Below are positions 1 through 6,662 of a stretch of 10,949 nucleotides of DNA, in pieces (position 1 is the stretch's first letter; each line of letters starts with the position of its first letter). The notes beneath the pieces are model-generated. The model was not told where the DNA came from. It saw only the letters and a program-made list of their open reading frames with translations, and did no database searches. This DNA comes from Veillonellaceae bacterium UBA5809. Lineage in GTDB: Bacteria > Bacillota > Negativicutes > Veillonellales > Dialisteraceae. The stretch is from contig DIDD01000029.1 in NCBI GenBank assembly GCA_002417965.1, positions 1-10,949 of the forward strand, written 5' to 3'. Made by a program: the position numbers and the translations under genes.

Positions 1-1351
1 ATTTTGCAATTTCTTCAAGCTTGGTCAGTCTGTTCAGATAGTTTTCCAGTGTCTCTCTTCTGGCCCCGGGACGTGCCGCCGATATGGCATCTGCCGCAGC
101 CACCAGCACAGCCTCTGCAGAAACAGGCTCTGTATCACCGTGATGGGATGCAATGGCATTGATAACCACCGGCGGTTCATGATATTTCTGCGCCAGGGCA
201 ACCCCCAGTTCCACGTGTGTCCCTTCCTGTTCCCTATCTATGGCTTTGCCTATGTCATGCAGAAGTCCGGCTCTTTTGGCCATTTCTACATCAGCCCCGA
301 TTTCGCCTGCCATGACTCCTGCAAAATAGGAAACATCCATGGAGTGCTGAAGCACATTTTGACCATAGCTGGTGCGGTACTTCAACCGTCCCAAAATTTT
401 GACAAGTTCAGGGTGAATGCCTCTGATTCCGCATTCAAATACAGCCTGTTCTCCGGCTTCCCGTATAGTACGGTCTACCTCTTTCTCCGTCTTGGCCACT
501 ACTTCTTCAATTCTTGCCGGATGAATCCGTCCGTCCTTAATCAAACTTTCGAGCGCCAGGCGCGCAACTTCTCTCCGGACAGGATTAAAACCTGAAAGGA
601 TAACAGCCTCCGGTGTATCATCAATGATCAGGTCAACACCGGTCAATGTCTCCAGTGCACGGATATTCCGTCCCTCTCTCCCGATAATACGGCCCTTCAT
701 TTCTTCATTAGGCAGAGAAACGACCGAAACAGTTGTCTCCGAAACGGTATCCGCCGCATTTCTCTGAATGGCAGATGCCAGAATTTCACGGGCCTTGGCA
801 TCCGCCGTTTCTTTAATTTCAGATTCTGCAGTACGGATCATAACGGCTTTTTCATGTGTCAGTTCTCCCTCCATGCGGTCCAGAATCAGTTTTCTGGCTT
901 CCTCTTGGGACAGCTGTGAGATTTCCTCTAATTTTTCAGCCTGTCTGCGGGAAAGCAGCTCTGCCTGCTCCTGCTGTTCCCTGATCTTTGATTCTTTCAG
1001 GGAAAAGTTATGCTCCCGCTGTTCAAACGACTCGCTTTTCCTGTCCAGATATTCTTCTTTCTGAACCAATCTGTGTTCATATTGCTGAAGTTCTTCACGG
1101 CGTCCGTGATTTTCTTTTTCTACTTCTTCACGGAGACGGTGTATTTCTTCTTTTGTTTGTACCAGTGCTTCCTTTTTTGTACTCGCTGCCTCACGGGCTG
1201 CATTTTCAAGAATTCTCCGGGCATTGTCTTCAGCCGCTCCTACGCGGGCCTCTGCAAGACGTTTTCTGAATACATATCCTATGCCCACCCCTGCTGCAGC
1301 AGCAATGACTGCCAGAATACACATTAAAAATAAGATTTCATTAAACTCCAA
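1..1351 (-). CDS. rny: Ribonuclease Y (partial, C-terminus off the left edge)
   Basis: This is the membrane-anchored endoribonuclease that starts mRNA decay in many Bacillota. About 450 codons are present; the family is usually about 515-520 residues, so only the C-terminal tail is missing. Domains in order are an N-terminal membrane helix (about residues 5-25, ILFLMCILAVIAAAAGVGIG), a long charged coiled coil (about 30-205), a KH RNA-binding domain with GRIIGREGRN at about 220-229, and an HD domain with LLHDIGKA (H365, D366) followed by a later HHGD. The HD pair sits almost exactly where it does in Bacillus subtilis RNase Y. The start is a TTG at 1351, chosen because GAGGAGGTG lies just upstream and because it gives a complete membrane anchor. 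The ATG at 1324 would cut into that helix and has no such site. The gene has its own promoter in the 147-base gap behind the DUF445 genes. Identification is firm. Confidence 0.97.
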   Translation of the reverse strand, partial: MEFNEILFLMCILAVIAAAAGVGIGYVFRKRLAEARVGAAEDNARRILENAAREAASTKKEALVQTKEEIHRLREEVEKENHGRREELQQYEHRLVQKEEYLDRKSESFEQREHNFSLKESKIREQQEQAELLSRRQAEKLEEISQLSQEEARKLILDRMEGELTHEKAVMIRTAESEIKETADAKAREILASAIQRNAADTVSETTVSVVSLPNEEMKGRIIGREGRNIRALETLTGVDLIIDDTPEAVILSGFNPVRREVARLALESLIKDGRIHPARIEEVVAKTEKEVDRTIREAGEQAVFECGIRGIHPELVKILGRLKYRTSYGQNVLQHSMDVSYFAGVMAGEIGADVEMAKRAGLLHDIGKAIDREQEGTHVELGVALAQKYHEPPVVINAIASHHGDTEPVSAEAVLVAAADAISAARPGARRETLENYLNRLTKLEEIAK

Positions 1352-1355
1352 AGTT

Positions 1356-1366
1356 TCACCTCCTCA
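1356..1366 (-). promoter_or_regulatory. Ribosome-binding site deciding the TTG start of rny
   Basis: On the minus strand the sequence reads GAGGAGGTGAAAC and then TTG. This near-perfect anti-Shine-Dalgarno match at normal spacing supports the TTG at 1351 over the internal ATG at 1324. Confidence 0.8.
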
Positions 1367-1414
1367 ATTCGGATTCTGCATTTTTTCATGTATGAATCAT
1401 CCGTATAAGTAATA

Positions 1415-1429
1415 CAATCTTTAAGATTG
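1415..1429. promoter_or_regulatory. 15-base inverted repeat in the rny leader (operator candidate)
   Basis: CAATCTT and AAGATTG form perfect 7-base arms around a single central base. The element starts about ten bases downstream of the predicted -10 box, so it would cover the transcription start and first transcribed bases of rny. The symmetry is seen directly. A role as a repressor site or RNA element is inference, because AT-rich 7-base arms can occur by chance. Confidence 0.35.
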
Positions 1430-1438
1430 ACTGATTTT

Positions 1439-1467
1439 ATTGTAGATTCTTTGCATTTATGTGTCAA
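1439..1467 (-). promoter_or_regulatory. Predicted sigma-A promoter for rny
   Basis: On the minus strand a perfect -35 TTGACA (1467-1462) is followed after exactly 17 bases by a -10 TACAAT (1444-1439). Transcription would start near 1432 and give a leader of about 80 bases before the TTG start. The consensus match and spacing are strong, so rny is probably transcribed independently of the upstream DUF445 genes, with possible read-through from them. Confidence 0.75.
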
Positions 1468-1489
1468 GACAACATCAAGCCCTGTCTTG
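1465..1489. repeat. Inverted repeat overlapping the -35 box of the rny promoter
   Basis: CAAGACA and TGTCTTG are perfect 7-base arms separated by 11 bases, and one arm runs into the TTGACA -35 element. It lies just past the stop codon of the downstream DUF445 gene. No T-run follows on either strand, so it does not look like an intrinsic terminator. It may be a binding site or a weak mRNA 3' hairpin for the DUF445 operon. Function is inferred only. Confidence 0.3.
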
Positions 1490-1498
1490 CGGTATTTA

Positions 1499-2788
1499 TC
1501 AGCGCCCAAAAGAAAATAAAGGAATGTAGATTTCATAAATAAGCGCGTACAGAACCGCCCCCGCAAGGGCTCCTGTCACGGCTCCGTTAATACGTATCCA
1601 GCTTAATTCACGGCTCACTTTCGAACGGATAAAGGAATTCAGCCGTTCCTCTCCGTAGTCCTTGAGAACGTTTTCCACAGCCTCTCCCACCAGCCGGTGC
1701 GCCTGCGCAGCCGCTGTTTCCGCCAGATCATGGAAAAAATCATCCACTGTTTTTTTCCTTACAGGATCTTCTGCCAGTCTGCATAAATAATGGATCCCGT
1801 ACCGGTTGATGCGGTCCAGCCAGTTTTCTCTTTCGGATACCGGGTCCAGCAGCATGCCGCGGAGACGGCGGACTGCATCTCTGCAGATTCTGTCAATCTC
1901 CCCCCCGCGCCTGACTCCGTCTGCTATCCGCTGTATTTCTTTCCCTATATCCGGATCATCACTCATCTGTCCCGCAAAATCATAAAGCATGGTTTTCAAT
2001 TTTTCATGCATGGGATGCATGCTGTCTTCCCACTCATTAATTGTCCGGGCTGTCTGATCCAGAAGGGAATCTGTAATATCTTTATAATTGATAACTCCTG
2101 TCATTTCCCCCACTTTCACAGCCATGGCCGTCAGGGGATTCTCCGACTGCCTGGACACATAGGAACGGATCATCTGTTCAACAGTCTGATGCACAGAGAC
2201 ATCTCCAGCCGCCGCTTTGATACGTCCCAGCAACAGCAGCACTAATTTTTCATCATTTCCATTTTTTTTAAGAAGAGACACAATAAACATGGGAAAATTA
2301 ACCGTACTCCAGCCCCGTTTATAAACAGCATCGTCCAGAAAGCGCATGATCAGAAGGCGGAAGGGGGACGGCTTACCGTCTTCATAGGTGCAGCGGTCTG
2401 CCCATCTCTTTTCCGCCTCAGCCGCTTTTTGGATCATCAGAGGATCCTGAAGTTTTTCTGACAGCCAGTCCACAGCAGAAAACGGACCGGATGCACGGTT
2501 CCAGATATCAGGACGTATCAATCTGTTTTCAACCATGTTCCGCACAGACTGTATGACTGATCCGCGGTGGCGTCTGATCAGGTCCGTATGCCAGGGAAAT
2601 CCCAGAGGTTTTTCAAAAAGTGCGGTAACTGCAAACCAGTCGGCAGCACTTCCAATCAAAGCTGACTGTGCCACGAAATAAAAGAATGCCTGCCATGGTC
2701 CTCCAAAATGAATATAGCTGTAAAACGCTGCTGCAAAAATCAGAAAACATGTAAGAAAAACCAGATCGGCCCTCTTGCGGTAATCCAT
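1499..2788 (-). CDS. DUF445 family membrane protein (second of a tandem pair)
   Basis: This 429-residue protein belongs to the DUF445 family (which includes YheB-type and YjiN-type proteins), of unknown biochemical function. The N-terminus has a hydrophobic segment at about 8-27 and a second at about 33-48, followed by the family signature ADWFAVTALFEKPLG (about 49-63) and WHTDLIRR. The middle is a long, charged, mostly helical region. The C-terminus carries the other signature, WIRINGAVTGALAG (about 397-410), leading into a last membrane helix. This layout fits a protein tethered by both ends with a large soluble middle. The start ATG shares its A with the stop codon of the preceding gene (TGATG), with GGGAGG nine bases upstream, so translation is probably coupled. 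It is a diverged paralogue of its neighbour. Function unknown. Confidence 0.88.
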   Translation of the reverse strand: MDYRKRADLVFLTCFLIFAAAFYSYIHFGGPWQAFFYFVAQSALIGSAADWFAVTALFEKPLGFPWHTDLIRRHRGSVIQSVRNMVENRLIRPDIWNRASGPFSAVDWLSEKLQDPLMIQKAAEAEKRWADRCTYEDGKPSPFRLLIMRFLDDAVYKRGWSTVNFPMFIVSLLKKNGNDEKLVLLLLGRIKAAAGDVSVHQTVEQMIRSYVSRQSENPLTAMAVKVGEMTGVINYKDITDSLLDQTARTINEWEDSMHPMHEKLKTMLYDFAGQMSDDPDIGKEIQRIADGVRRGGEIDRICRDAVRRLRGMLLDPVSERENWLDRINRYGIHYLCRLAEDPVRKKTVDDFFHDLAETAAAQAHRLVGEAVENVLKDYGEERLNSFIRSKVSRELSWIRINGAVTGALAGAVLYALIYEIYIPLFSFGR

Positions 2789-4047
2789 CAGAACAGACCT
2801 CCCTTCGGAATATGCATCAGGAGATAGAAAAAGCTGCCTAAAACAGCGCCCACAACAGAGCCGTTGATGCGGATCATCTGAAGGTCACGGGATACACTGT
2901 TTTCCGCCATATGAGCCATATCTTCGCCCGTATAGCGCAGCAGTTCATCTTCTGCAGCTTTTCCCATCTGCCGCTGCAGAAGGCGTATGGCTCTGGCTGA
3001 CTGAAGCAGTATCCAGCGGTCTGTTTCTTTGCGTTTTTCTTCTGACATCATCTGATTCTGCATTTTTTTCAGCAGCAGGTCTGTCAGTTTTTCCGACAGT
3101 TTCTTTATCTGTTCCTGCCCTGTGAGTTTCCGTCTTATTTCTTCAAGAAAAGAAGGGTGCTGCTTAAGAAAGGATATCATCTGATTCTGTACCCACCGGT
3201 TTGCACGGCTGCGGAACAGTGTGTCGTCATGAAGTTTTCCGCAGAACTGAATCAGTCTTTCTCCGGCCTCACTCCTGGCAGATGTTCCCTCTCTTCCCAG
3301 GTCTTCCGCCCATTGAAGCAGCCTGGACCGGATCAGTTCCCCGCCGGCTTCATCAGTGACTCCCTTCTGATTCTCCAAAAGGCTGCGTACAACTCCTCTG
3401 CCCGCGCCTTTTTCTTCGTAGTCTTTCCATACTTTATCATAAAACAGCGGAAAAAAAGATTTCATCATGTCACTGTTAAGAATCTGCTGAAGCCATGAAG
3501 AAAGAAGTCTTCCAAAATCAACCGTGCTGTTTTTATCCATGATCTGATCCGCCATGTAAATGAGAAGGGCTGCCCAGTCTGTTTTCCGTATAAATTGCTG
3601 CGAAAAAAATCTTTCTGCGTGTATCCACTCGGAATCCCTGATCTGCGCCGCAGTCCCTGAAAGAAACAGACTGATTCCCCGGACAATTTCCTTCCGGTTT
3701 TTCTGCATCCATTCATAAATCAGCGTCCCCGGAGAGTGTTTTTTAACCGTCTGGTATAAATGGGGAACCGTCAGAAGTTCTTCCTCGATCATTTTTCTTA
3801 AAATTCCAATAATCCTGGTTTTCCCCCGAGGAATCAACGCTGTATGATAGGCAATCCCCAACGGCTTCCTGAACAGGGACACAACGGCATACCAGTCTGC
3901 CAATCCTGCCACTGTGGCTGCCATAGATGTGTGAAACAGGAGGCCTCCCCAAAAAGTACCGGAGAAAGGCGCGGACAGAAATAAAAGCACCGCAAAAAGG
4001 GCAAGAACACCGTTCGCATAGGAATATTTCCAAGATTTTTTTCCCAT
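2788..4047 (-). CDS. DUF445 family membrane protein (first of a tandem pair)
   Basis: This 419-residue protein has the same plan as the gene that follows it. Hydrophobic segments lie at about 11-28 and 31-48, then LADWYAVVSLFRKPLG (about 49-64) and YHTALIPRGK, a long charged helical middle, and MIRINGSVVGAVLG (about 391-404) with a final membrane helix. I chose the ATG at 4047, which begins MGKKSWKYSY, rather than the longer frame opening at 4110. This start lies two bases after the stop of the preceding small membrane gene, has purine-rich GGAAGGAA upstream, and removes a non-family extension that overlaps that gene. Family membership is clear from both signatures, but the molecular role is not known. 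Tandem non-identical copies suggest a hetero-oligomer or specialisation; this is inference. Confidence 0.87.
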   Translation of the reverse strand: MGKKSWKYSYANGVLALFAVLLFLSAPFSGTFWGGLLFHTSMAATVAGLADWYAVVSLFRKPLGIAYHTALIPRGKTRIIGILRKMIEEELLTVPHLYQTVKKHSPGTLIYEWMQKNRKEIVRGISLFLSGTAAQIRDSEWIHAERFFSQQFIRKTDWAALLIYMADQIMDKNSTVDFGRLLSSWLQQILNSDMMKSFFPLFYDKVWKDYEEKGAGRGVVRSLLENQKGVTDEAGGELIRSRLLQWAEDLGREGTSARSEAGERLIQFCGKLHDDTLFRSRANRWVQNQMISFLKQHPSFLEEIRRKLTGQEQIKKLSEKLTDLLLKKMQNQMMSEEKRKETDRWILLQSARAIRLLQRQMGKAAEDELLRYTGEDMAHMAENSVSRDLQMIRINGSVVGAVLGSFFYLLMHIPKGGLF

Positions 4048-4049
4048 AT

Positions 4050-4352
4050 TCAGCGGTTCCTTCCGCCTCCGGCCATAGACCAGATAAAAAGTGCCCCAAA
4101 GGCCAGCCATGACATGGCATATGACATGATGCCCAGATCCGTCAGTATATTGATTGCCGTAAGGCCCAGCATAAACAGCATATTGGCACGCAGATCAATC
4201 AGAGGATCTCTTTTTAAAATGAAGTAAGAAGCCGCCAGTACCGCCAGATTAACAATCAGTACTGCCGGAAAATAAACAGAAAGAGACACTGCCTGAAGGA
4301 TGCCGTTGGCCGCCATCATCAGTAATAAAATATAAATCCATGTAGACATCAT
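4050..4352 (-). CDS. Small hypothetical membrane protein, four predicted helices
   Basis: I do not recognise this 100-residue protein. It is strongly hydrophobic, with four likely membrane spans at about 4-22, 26-46, 57-73 and 77-94. A short basic and acidic loop (KRDPLIDLRAN) lies between spans two and three, and the tail ends GGGRNR. There is no signal peptidase site and no obvious catalytic motif. It begins MM; the first ATG at 4352 is preferred because AGGAG in the tail of the preceding hydrolase gene lies about ten bases upstream. It starts four bases after the hydrolase gene stops and ends two bases before the first DUF445 gene starts. That spacing makes it a co-translated membrane partner candidate for the DUF445 pair. 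It is very probably a real gene, with function open. Confidence 0.75.
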   Translation of the reverse strand: MMSTWIYILLLMMAANGILQAVSLSVYFPAVLIVNLAVLAASYFILKRDPLIDLRANMLFMLGLTAINILTDLGIMSYAMSWLAFGALFIWSMAGGGRNR

Positions 4353-4356
4353 TTGC

Positions 4357-5067
4357 TTATATCTCCTGTATTATCTGCTCTCCGTCCTTCAGCGGGATCC
4401 AGAGAGGAATGTCATAAAACCGGCATCGAAAATAATAAGAGGGGTTCCACGGCGCACCAAAAGCATGCATGGGCACCAGAAGTTTTGTGACTTCCACAGT
4501 GCGGAGAAATTCCATAACGCCCCACTCCCGGGCTGTTTCCTGCCGGGCATCCACAGGGAAAAATGCGATGTCGGCGGTACGTCCTGCAACAGCTGCCAGT
4601 TCTTTTTGATAAAGACGGCGCGCCTCAGCCAGATCCGCTGACGGTTCTCCCGGCCAGTGCCACCAGTTAAGATCACCTGCATGAAAAACCGTGGTGTCAT
4701 GATGACGGATCCAGAATGAACCGCCTTCATCAGTCGACCCCCCCATATCCACTGACAGCGGTCCAATCTGCATTGATGACCCCGGCTCCATAAGATGTGT
4801 CTTTTCCTCAAAGCATCCCGCGGCACGGCAGTCTTTATGCATAATATAAGCCTCCGCACGGTTATGATAATCCCATATGCCTGCATTAAAGTGGTCTCCA
4901 TGATGATGGCTTACAAAAAAATAAAGAGGTTTGTCTGTTTCTTCTGCAATCCTCCGGACTTCTCCTGCAGGATCTTTCCATACATCCAGCAAAAGGACAC
5001 AGTCCTGAAATTCCACAGCAAATCCGCTGTGATGCAGAAAACATATCCTCACATTTTCCTCCGTCAT
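4357..5067 (-). CDS. Metallo-beta-lactamase-fold hydrolase (UlaG-like, COG2220 type)
   Basis: This 236-residue cytoplasmic protein resembles the MBL-fold hydrolases related to UlaG. The opening ICFLHHSGFAVE is typical of the group. The metal-binding motif SHHHGDH lies at 53-59 (H54, H56, D58, H59), followed by GGSTDEGGSF (about 109-118), FHAGDLNWWHW (128-138, D132 likely bridging) and a late PMHAFG with H201. The substrate is not known; relatives act on lactones or phosphodiesters. I chose the ATG at 5067, 13 codons inside the longest frame. It overlaps the stop of the deacylase gene as ATGA, has GGAGGG upstream, and starts right at the conserved strand. The overlap implies coupled translation with that gene. 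Fold assignment is firm and substrate unassigned. Confidence 0.88.
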   Translation of the reverse strand: MTEENVRICFLHHSGFAVEFQDCVLLLDVWKDPAGEVRRIAEETDKPLYFFVSHHHGDHFNAGIWDYHNRAEAYIMHKDCRAAGCFEEKTHLMEPGSSMQIGPLSVDMGGSTDEGGSFWIRHHDTTVFHAGDLNWWHWPGEPSADLAEARRLYQKELAAVAGRTADIAFFPVDARQETAREWGVMEFLRTVEVTKLLVPMHAFGAPWNPSYYFRCRFYDIPLWIPLKDGEQIIQEI

Positions 5068-5555
5068 GTCCCGCTCTCCCTCCAGTCCCTTCCGACATCT
5101 GTCCACGCCTGGGCATGGGCCAGTACAAAAAGGTCTTCCGGAGTCACCGCAATTCCGGTATGCCCGGACCCGCAGGCCGGATACACCGTAGCAAACCGTT
5201 TCAGAGATATATCCAGATAGACCGAAACCAAGCTTTCATCAGGGAGTGCAAAGGGACACACACCTCCTACGGGATGTCCTGTATACCGGAGGACTTCATC
5301 CGGCTTCAGCATCGATGACTTGCATCCAAAAAATGTTTTGAATTTATGGTTGTCCGCTCTTGCATCACCCGCAAATAAAACAAGAAGAACATGCCCGTCT
5401 TTCCCATGAAAAGCCATCGTTTTGGCAATTTGTGCCGGTTCCACGCCGAATGCCGCAGCCGCCTCTTCTACAGTGGCCGTAGATGCCTTATGTTCCACAA
5501 TATCTCCGTCCCGCCCATATTGTTTTAAATACTCACGGACTTTCTGCACACTCAT
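5064..5555 (-). CDS. YbaK/EbsC-type aminoacyl-tRNA deacylase (Cys-tRNA(Pro)-like)
   Basis: This 163-residue protein is of the YbaK/ProX editing family, which hydrolyses mischarged tRNA; E. coli YbaK removes Cys from tRNA(Pro). It shows the helical N-terminus, ATVEEAAAAFGV (27-38), the lysine motif QIAKTMAF (K45, matching the lysine needed in the family), FAGDARADNHKF (61-72), and GHPVGGVCPFAL (93-104), the glycine-rich loop over the pocket. The C-terminal SLKRFATVYPACGS is also typical. Length is normal for the family. The start at 5555 has AAGGAG eight bases upstream and a promoter just before it, so this is the first gene of the five-gene unit. Which amino acid and tRNA it clears cannot be read from sequence; Cys-tRNA(Pro) is the best guess. 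A proS gene lies elsewhere in this window but in another operon. Confidence 0.9.
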   Translation of the reverse strand: MSVQKVREYLKQYGRDGDIVEHKASTATVEEAAAAFGVEPAQIAKTMAFHGKDGHVLLVLFAGDARADNHKFKTFFGCKSSMLKPDEVLRYTGHPVGGVCPFALPDESLVSVYLDISLKRFATVYPACGSGHTGIAVTPEDLFVLAHAQAWTDVGRDWRESGT

Positions 5556-5592
5556 GAAAAAATCTCCTTATAAAAATTTTTAATTCCACTGT

Positions 5593-5601
5593 ATTATACC
5601 A
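5593..5601 (-). promoter_or_regulatory. Extended -10 promoter for the ybaK-like to DUF445 unit
   Basis: On the minus strand TGGTATAAT is a perfect extended -10 element (TGn plus TATAAT), with the hexamer at 5598-5593. No good -35 is found 16-18 bases upstream, as is common for extended -10 promoters. Transcription would start near 5586 and give a leader of about 30 bases ahead of the AAGGAG site. It would serve all five genes down to 1499. Confidence 0.65.
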
Positions 5602-5602
5602 T

Positions 5603-5617
5603 ACTGCACCGCGCAGT
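5603..5617. promoter_or_regulatory. Imperfect 15-base palindrome beside the ybaK-like promoter
   Basis: ACTGCAC and GCGCAGT flank one central base with one mismatched pair; the outer ACTGC/GCAGT arms are perfect. The element fills the zone just upstream of the extended -10, where a repressor or activator could act. The symmetry is observed and the function is a guess. Confidence 0.25.
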
Positions 5618-5698
5618 TTTCCCGTATTATGATCAATATCCCCGGTTCTGCACCGTCTATATCGTTTTGACATACAATGGAAAAACAACGAAAAAACT

Positions 5699-5727
5699 TT
5701 GACGAAAAGGCGCTGATTCAGTAAAAT
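5699..5727 (+). promoter_or_regulatory. Predicted sigma-A promoter for the GNAT and HD-GYP genes
   Basis: TTGACG (5699-5704) and TAAAAT (5722-5727) are separated by 17 bases, each one mismatch from consensus. The start would lie near 5734, about 23 bases before the ATG, and the leader includes AAAGGAGGT (5742-5750). A second TTGACA at 5667-5672 has no matching -10 at the proper distance. Confidence 0.65.
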
Positions 5728-5756
5728 AGACAGAGGAATATAAAGGAGGTCCCGCC

Positions 5757-6014
5757 ATGATTGTACAGGATATGATCCAGAAAAAATTTATATGGGAGTC
5801 CCCCGATACCCACGCCTATGTGCAATATGAAATCAAAGGCCCCCGTTTTATCATACTTCACACCATCGTTCCGGATGCCCTGTCGGGGCGCGGCATAGCA
5901 GCCCGCCTGGTAGAGGCGGCGGTCAACTGGGCAGAAGGCCAGGGATATGAAATAGGATCTGTCTGCTCTTATGCGGATGTATGGCTGAAACGCAGGGATA
6001 TGCACCGCCCATGA
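5757..6014 (+). CDS. Short GNAT-like N-acetyltransferase (YjdJ/CG type)
   Basis: This 85-residue protein fits the miniature GCN5-related acetyltransferase group (YjdJ-like, Acetyltransf_CG), which keeps only the acetyl-CoA-binding core. It shows FIILHTIVPDALSGRGIA (31-48), including the pyrophosphate-binding loop SGRGIA, then the helix ARLVEAAVNWAEGQGYEI and the final CSYADVWLKRR, in the usual order and at normal length for the group. The substrate is not known for this group. It starts at 5757 behind an AAAGGAGGT site six bases upstream and is the first gene of a two-gene plus-strand unit. The HD-GYP gene follows after 42 bases. Confidence 0.82.
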   Translation: MIVQDMIQKKFIWESPDTHAYVQYEIKGPRFIILHTIVPDALSGRGIAARLVEAAVNWAEGQGYEIGSVCSYADVWLKRRDMHRP

Positions 6015-6056
6015 TCAAGACTCTGCACCGGATTATGATCGGAATGGAATGGTTTT

Positions 6057-6662
6057 ATGTATAATTCATCTCTATTTCAGCTGCCTGCTGCTTTTGACGG
6101 CACAAAAAATTCTCTGGATGAAATTGCTCTGCATTTTATTTATCTGATGCATCTCAAGTCTATCCGTTTATATGAACATTCCGTCCGTGTTTCCAATCAT
6201 GCGGGCGCTATTGCCATGCGCATGAAGCTGCCTTCTTCGGAAGTCACTTTAATCCGGTATGCCGGTCTGCTCCATGATATAGGCCTTTTAATGATGCCCA
6301 ATTCTGTTCTCGGCAAATCACCTTATCTGACCACCCGTGAAATGCAGCTTTTTAAAAAGCATCCTGATCTGGGAGCCAATATGATGGAAACCATTCCGGC
6401 CTGTCAGGATATGATTCCTTATATCCGTTTCCATCATGAAAGATGGGATGGTTCTGGTTATCCTAAACATCTGAAGAACGTCAATATTCCCCTGGGGGCA
6501 CGTATTGTGGCGGTGGCTGATTATTATGACTCAAATATCCATTCCGCCTCTGATTTCTGGGGGAAAACGAAGAGTGAGGCAATCCGCCGCATATTCAGCT
6601 GTTCAGGGATTCTTTTTGATCCGGAAGTCATTCACGCTTTTGTGGAAGTGCTTGACCATTAG
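6057..6662 (+). CDS. Standalone HD-GYP domain protein (probable cyclic-dinucleotide phosphodiesterase, altered motifs)
   Basis: This 201-residue protein is almost entirely an HD-GYP domain, the family that hydrolyses c-di-GMP or related cyclic dinucleotides. The metal ligands are in place: H41 in YEHSVRV, H73-D74 in LLHDIG, H102 in KKHPDLG, H126-H127 in FHHERWDGSGYP (125-136) and D155 in VAVAD. The diagnostic GYP triad is intact. Three points differ from the usual pattern. HDIGK reads HDIGL. The DALTxxRPYR segment after VADxxD is replaced by DSNIHSASDFW. An arginine sits four residues before H41, where three-metal members have glutamate. There is no membrane, receiver or GAF domain. No strong ribosome-binding site precedes 6057, but an in-frame stop seven codons upstream leaves no other ATG. 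The metal site argues for catalysis; the changes leave specificity open. Confidence 0.86.
   Translation: MYNSSLFQLPAAFDGTKNSLDEIALHFIYLMHLKSIRLYEHSVRVSNHAGAIAMRMKLPSSEVTLIRYAGLLHDIGLLMMPNSVLGKSPYLTTREMQLFKKHPDLGANMMETIPACQDMIPYIRFHHERWDGSGYPKHLKNVNIPLGARIVAVADYYDSNIHSASDFWGKTKSEAIRRIFSCSGILFDPEVIHAFVEVLDH

Noticed and set aside
140..1412. Plus-strand open frames opposite the left-edge gene
   Set aside because: They lie antisense to RNase Y, whose KH and HD motifs are clear, and they show no family features.
1465..1489. Intrinsic terminator after the DUF445 genes
   Set aside because: The 7-base stem has an 11-base loop and no T-run on either strand, and it overlaps the rny -35 box, so I list it only as an inverted repeat.
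5667..5672. Second TTGACA upstream of the GNAT gene
   Set aside because: No -10-like sequence lies 16-18 bases downstream; the site at 5699 is better placed.
5604..6030. Recurring CTGCACCG octamer (5604, 5648, 6023)
   Set aside because: The three copies have irregular spacing and mixed context, including one between genes on the plus strand. This is too short to separate from chance.
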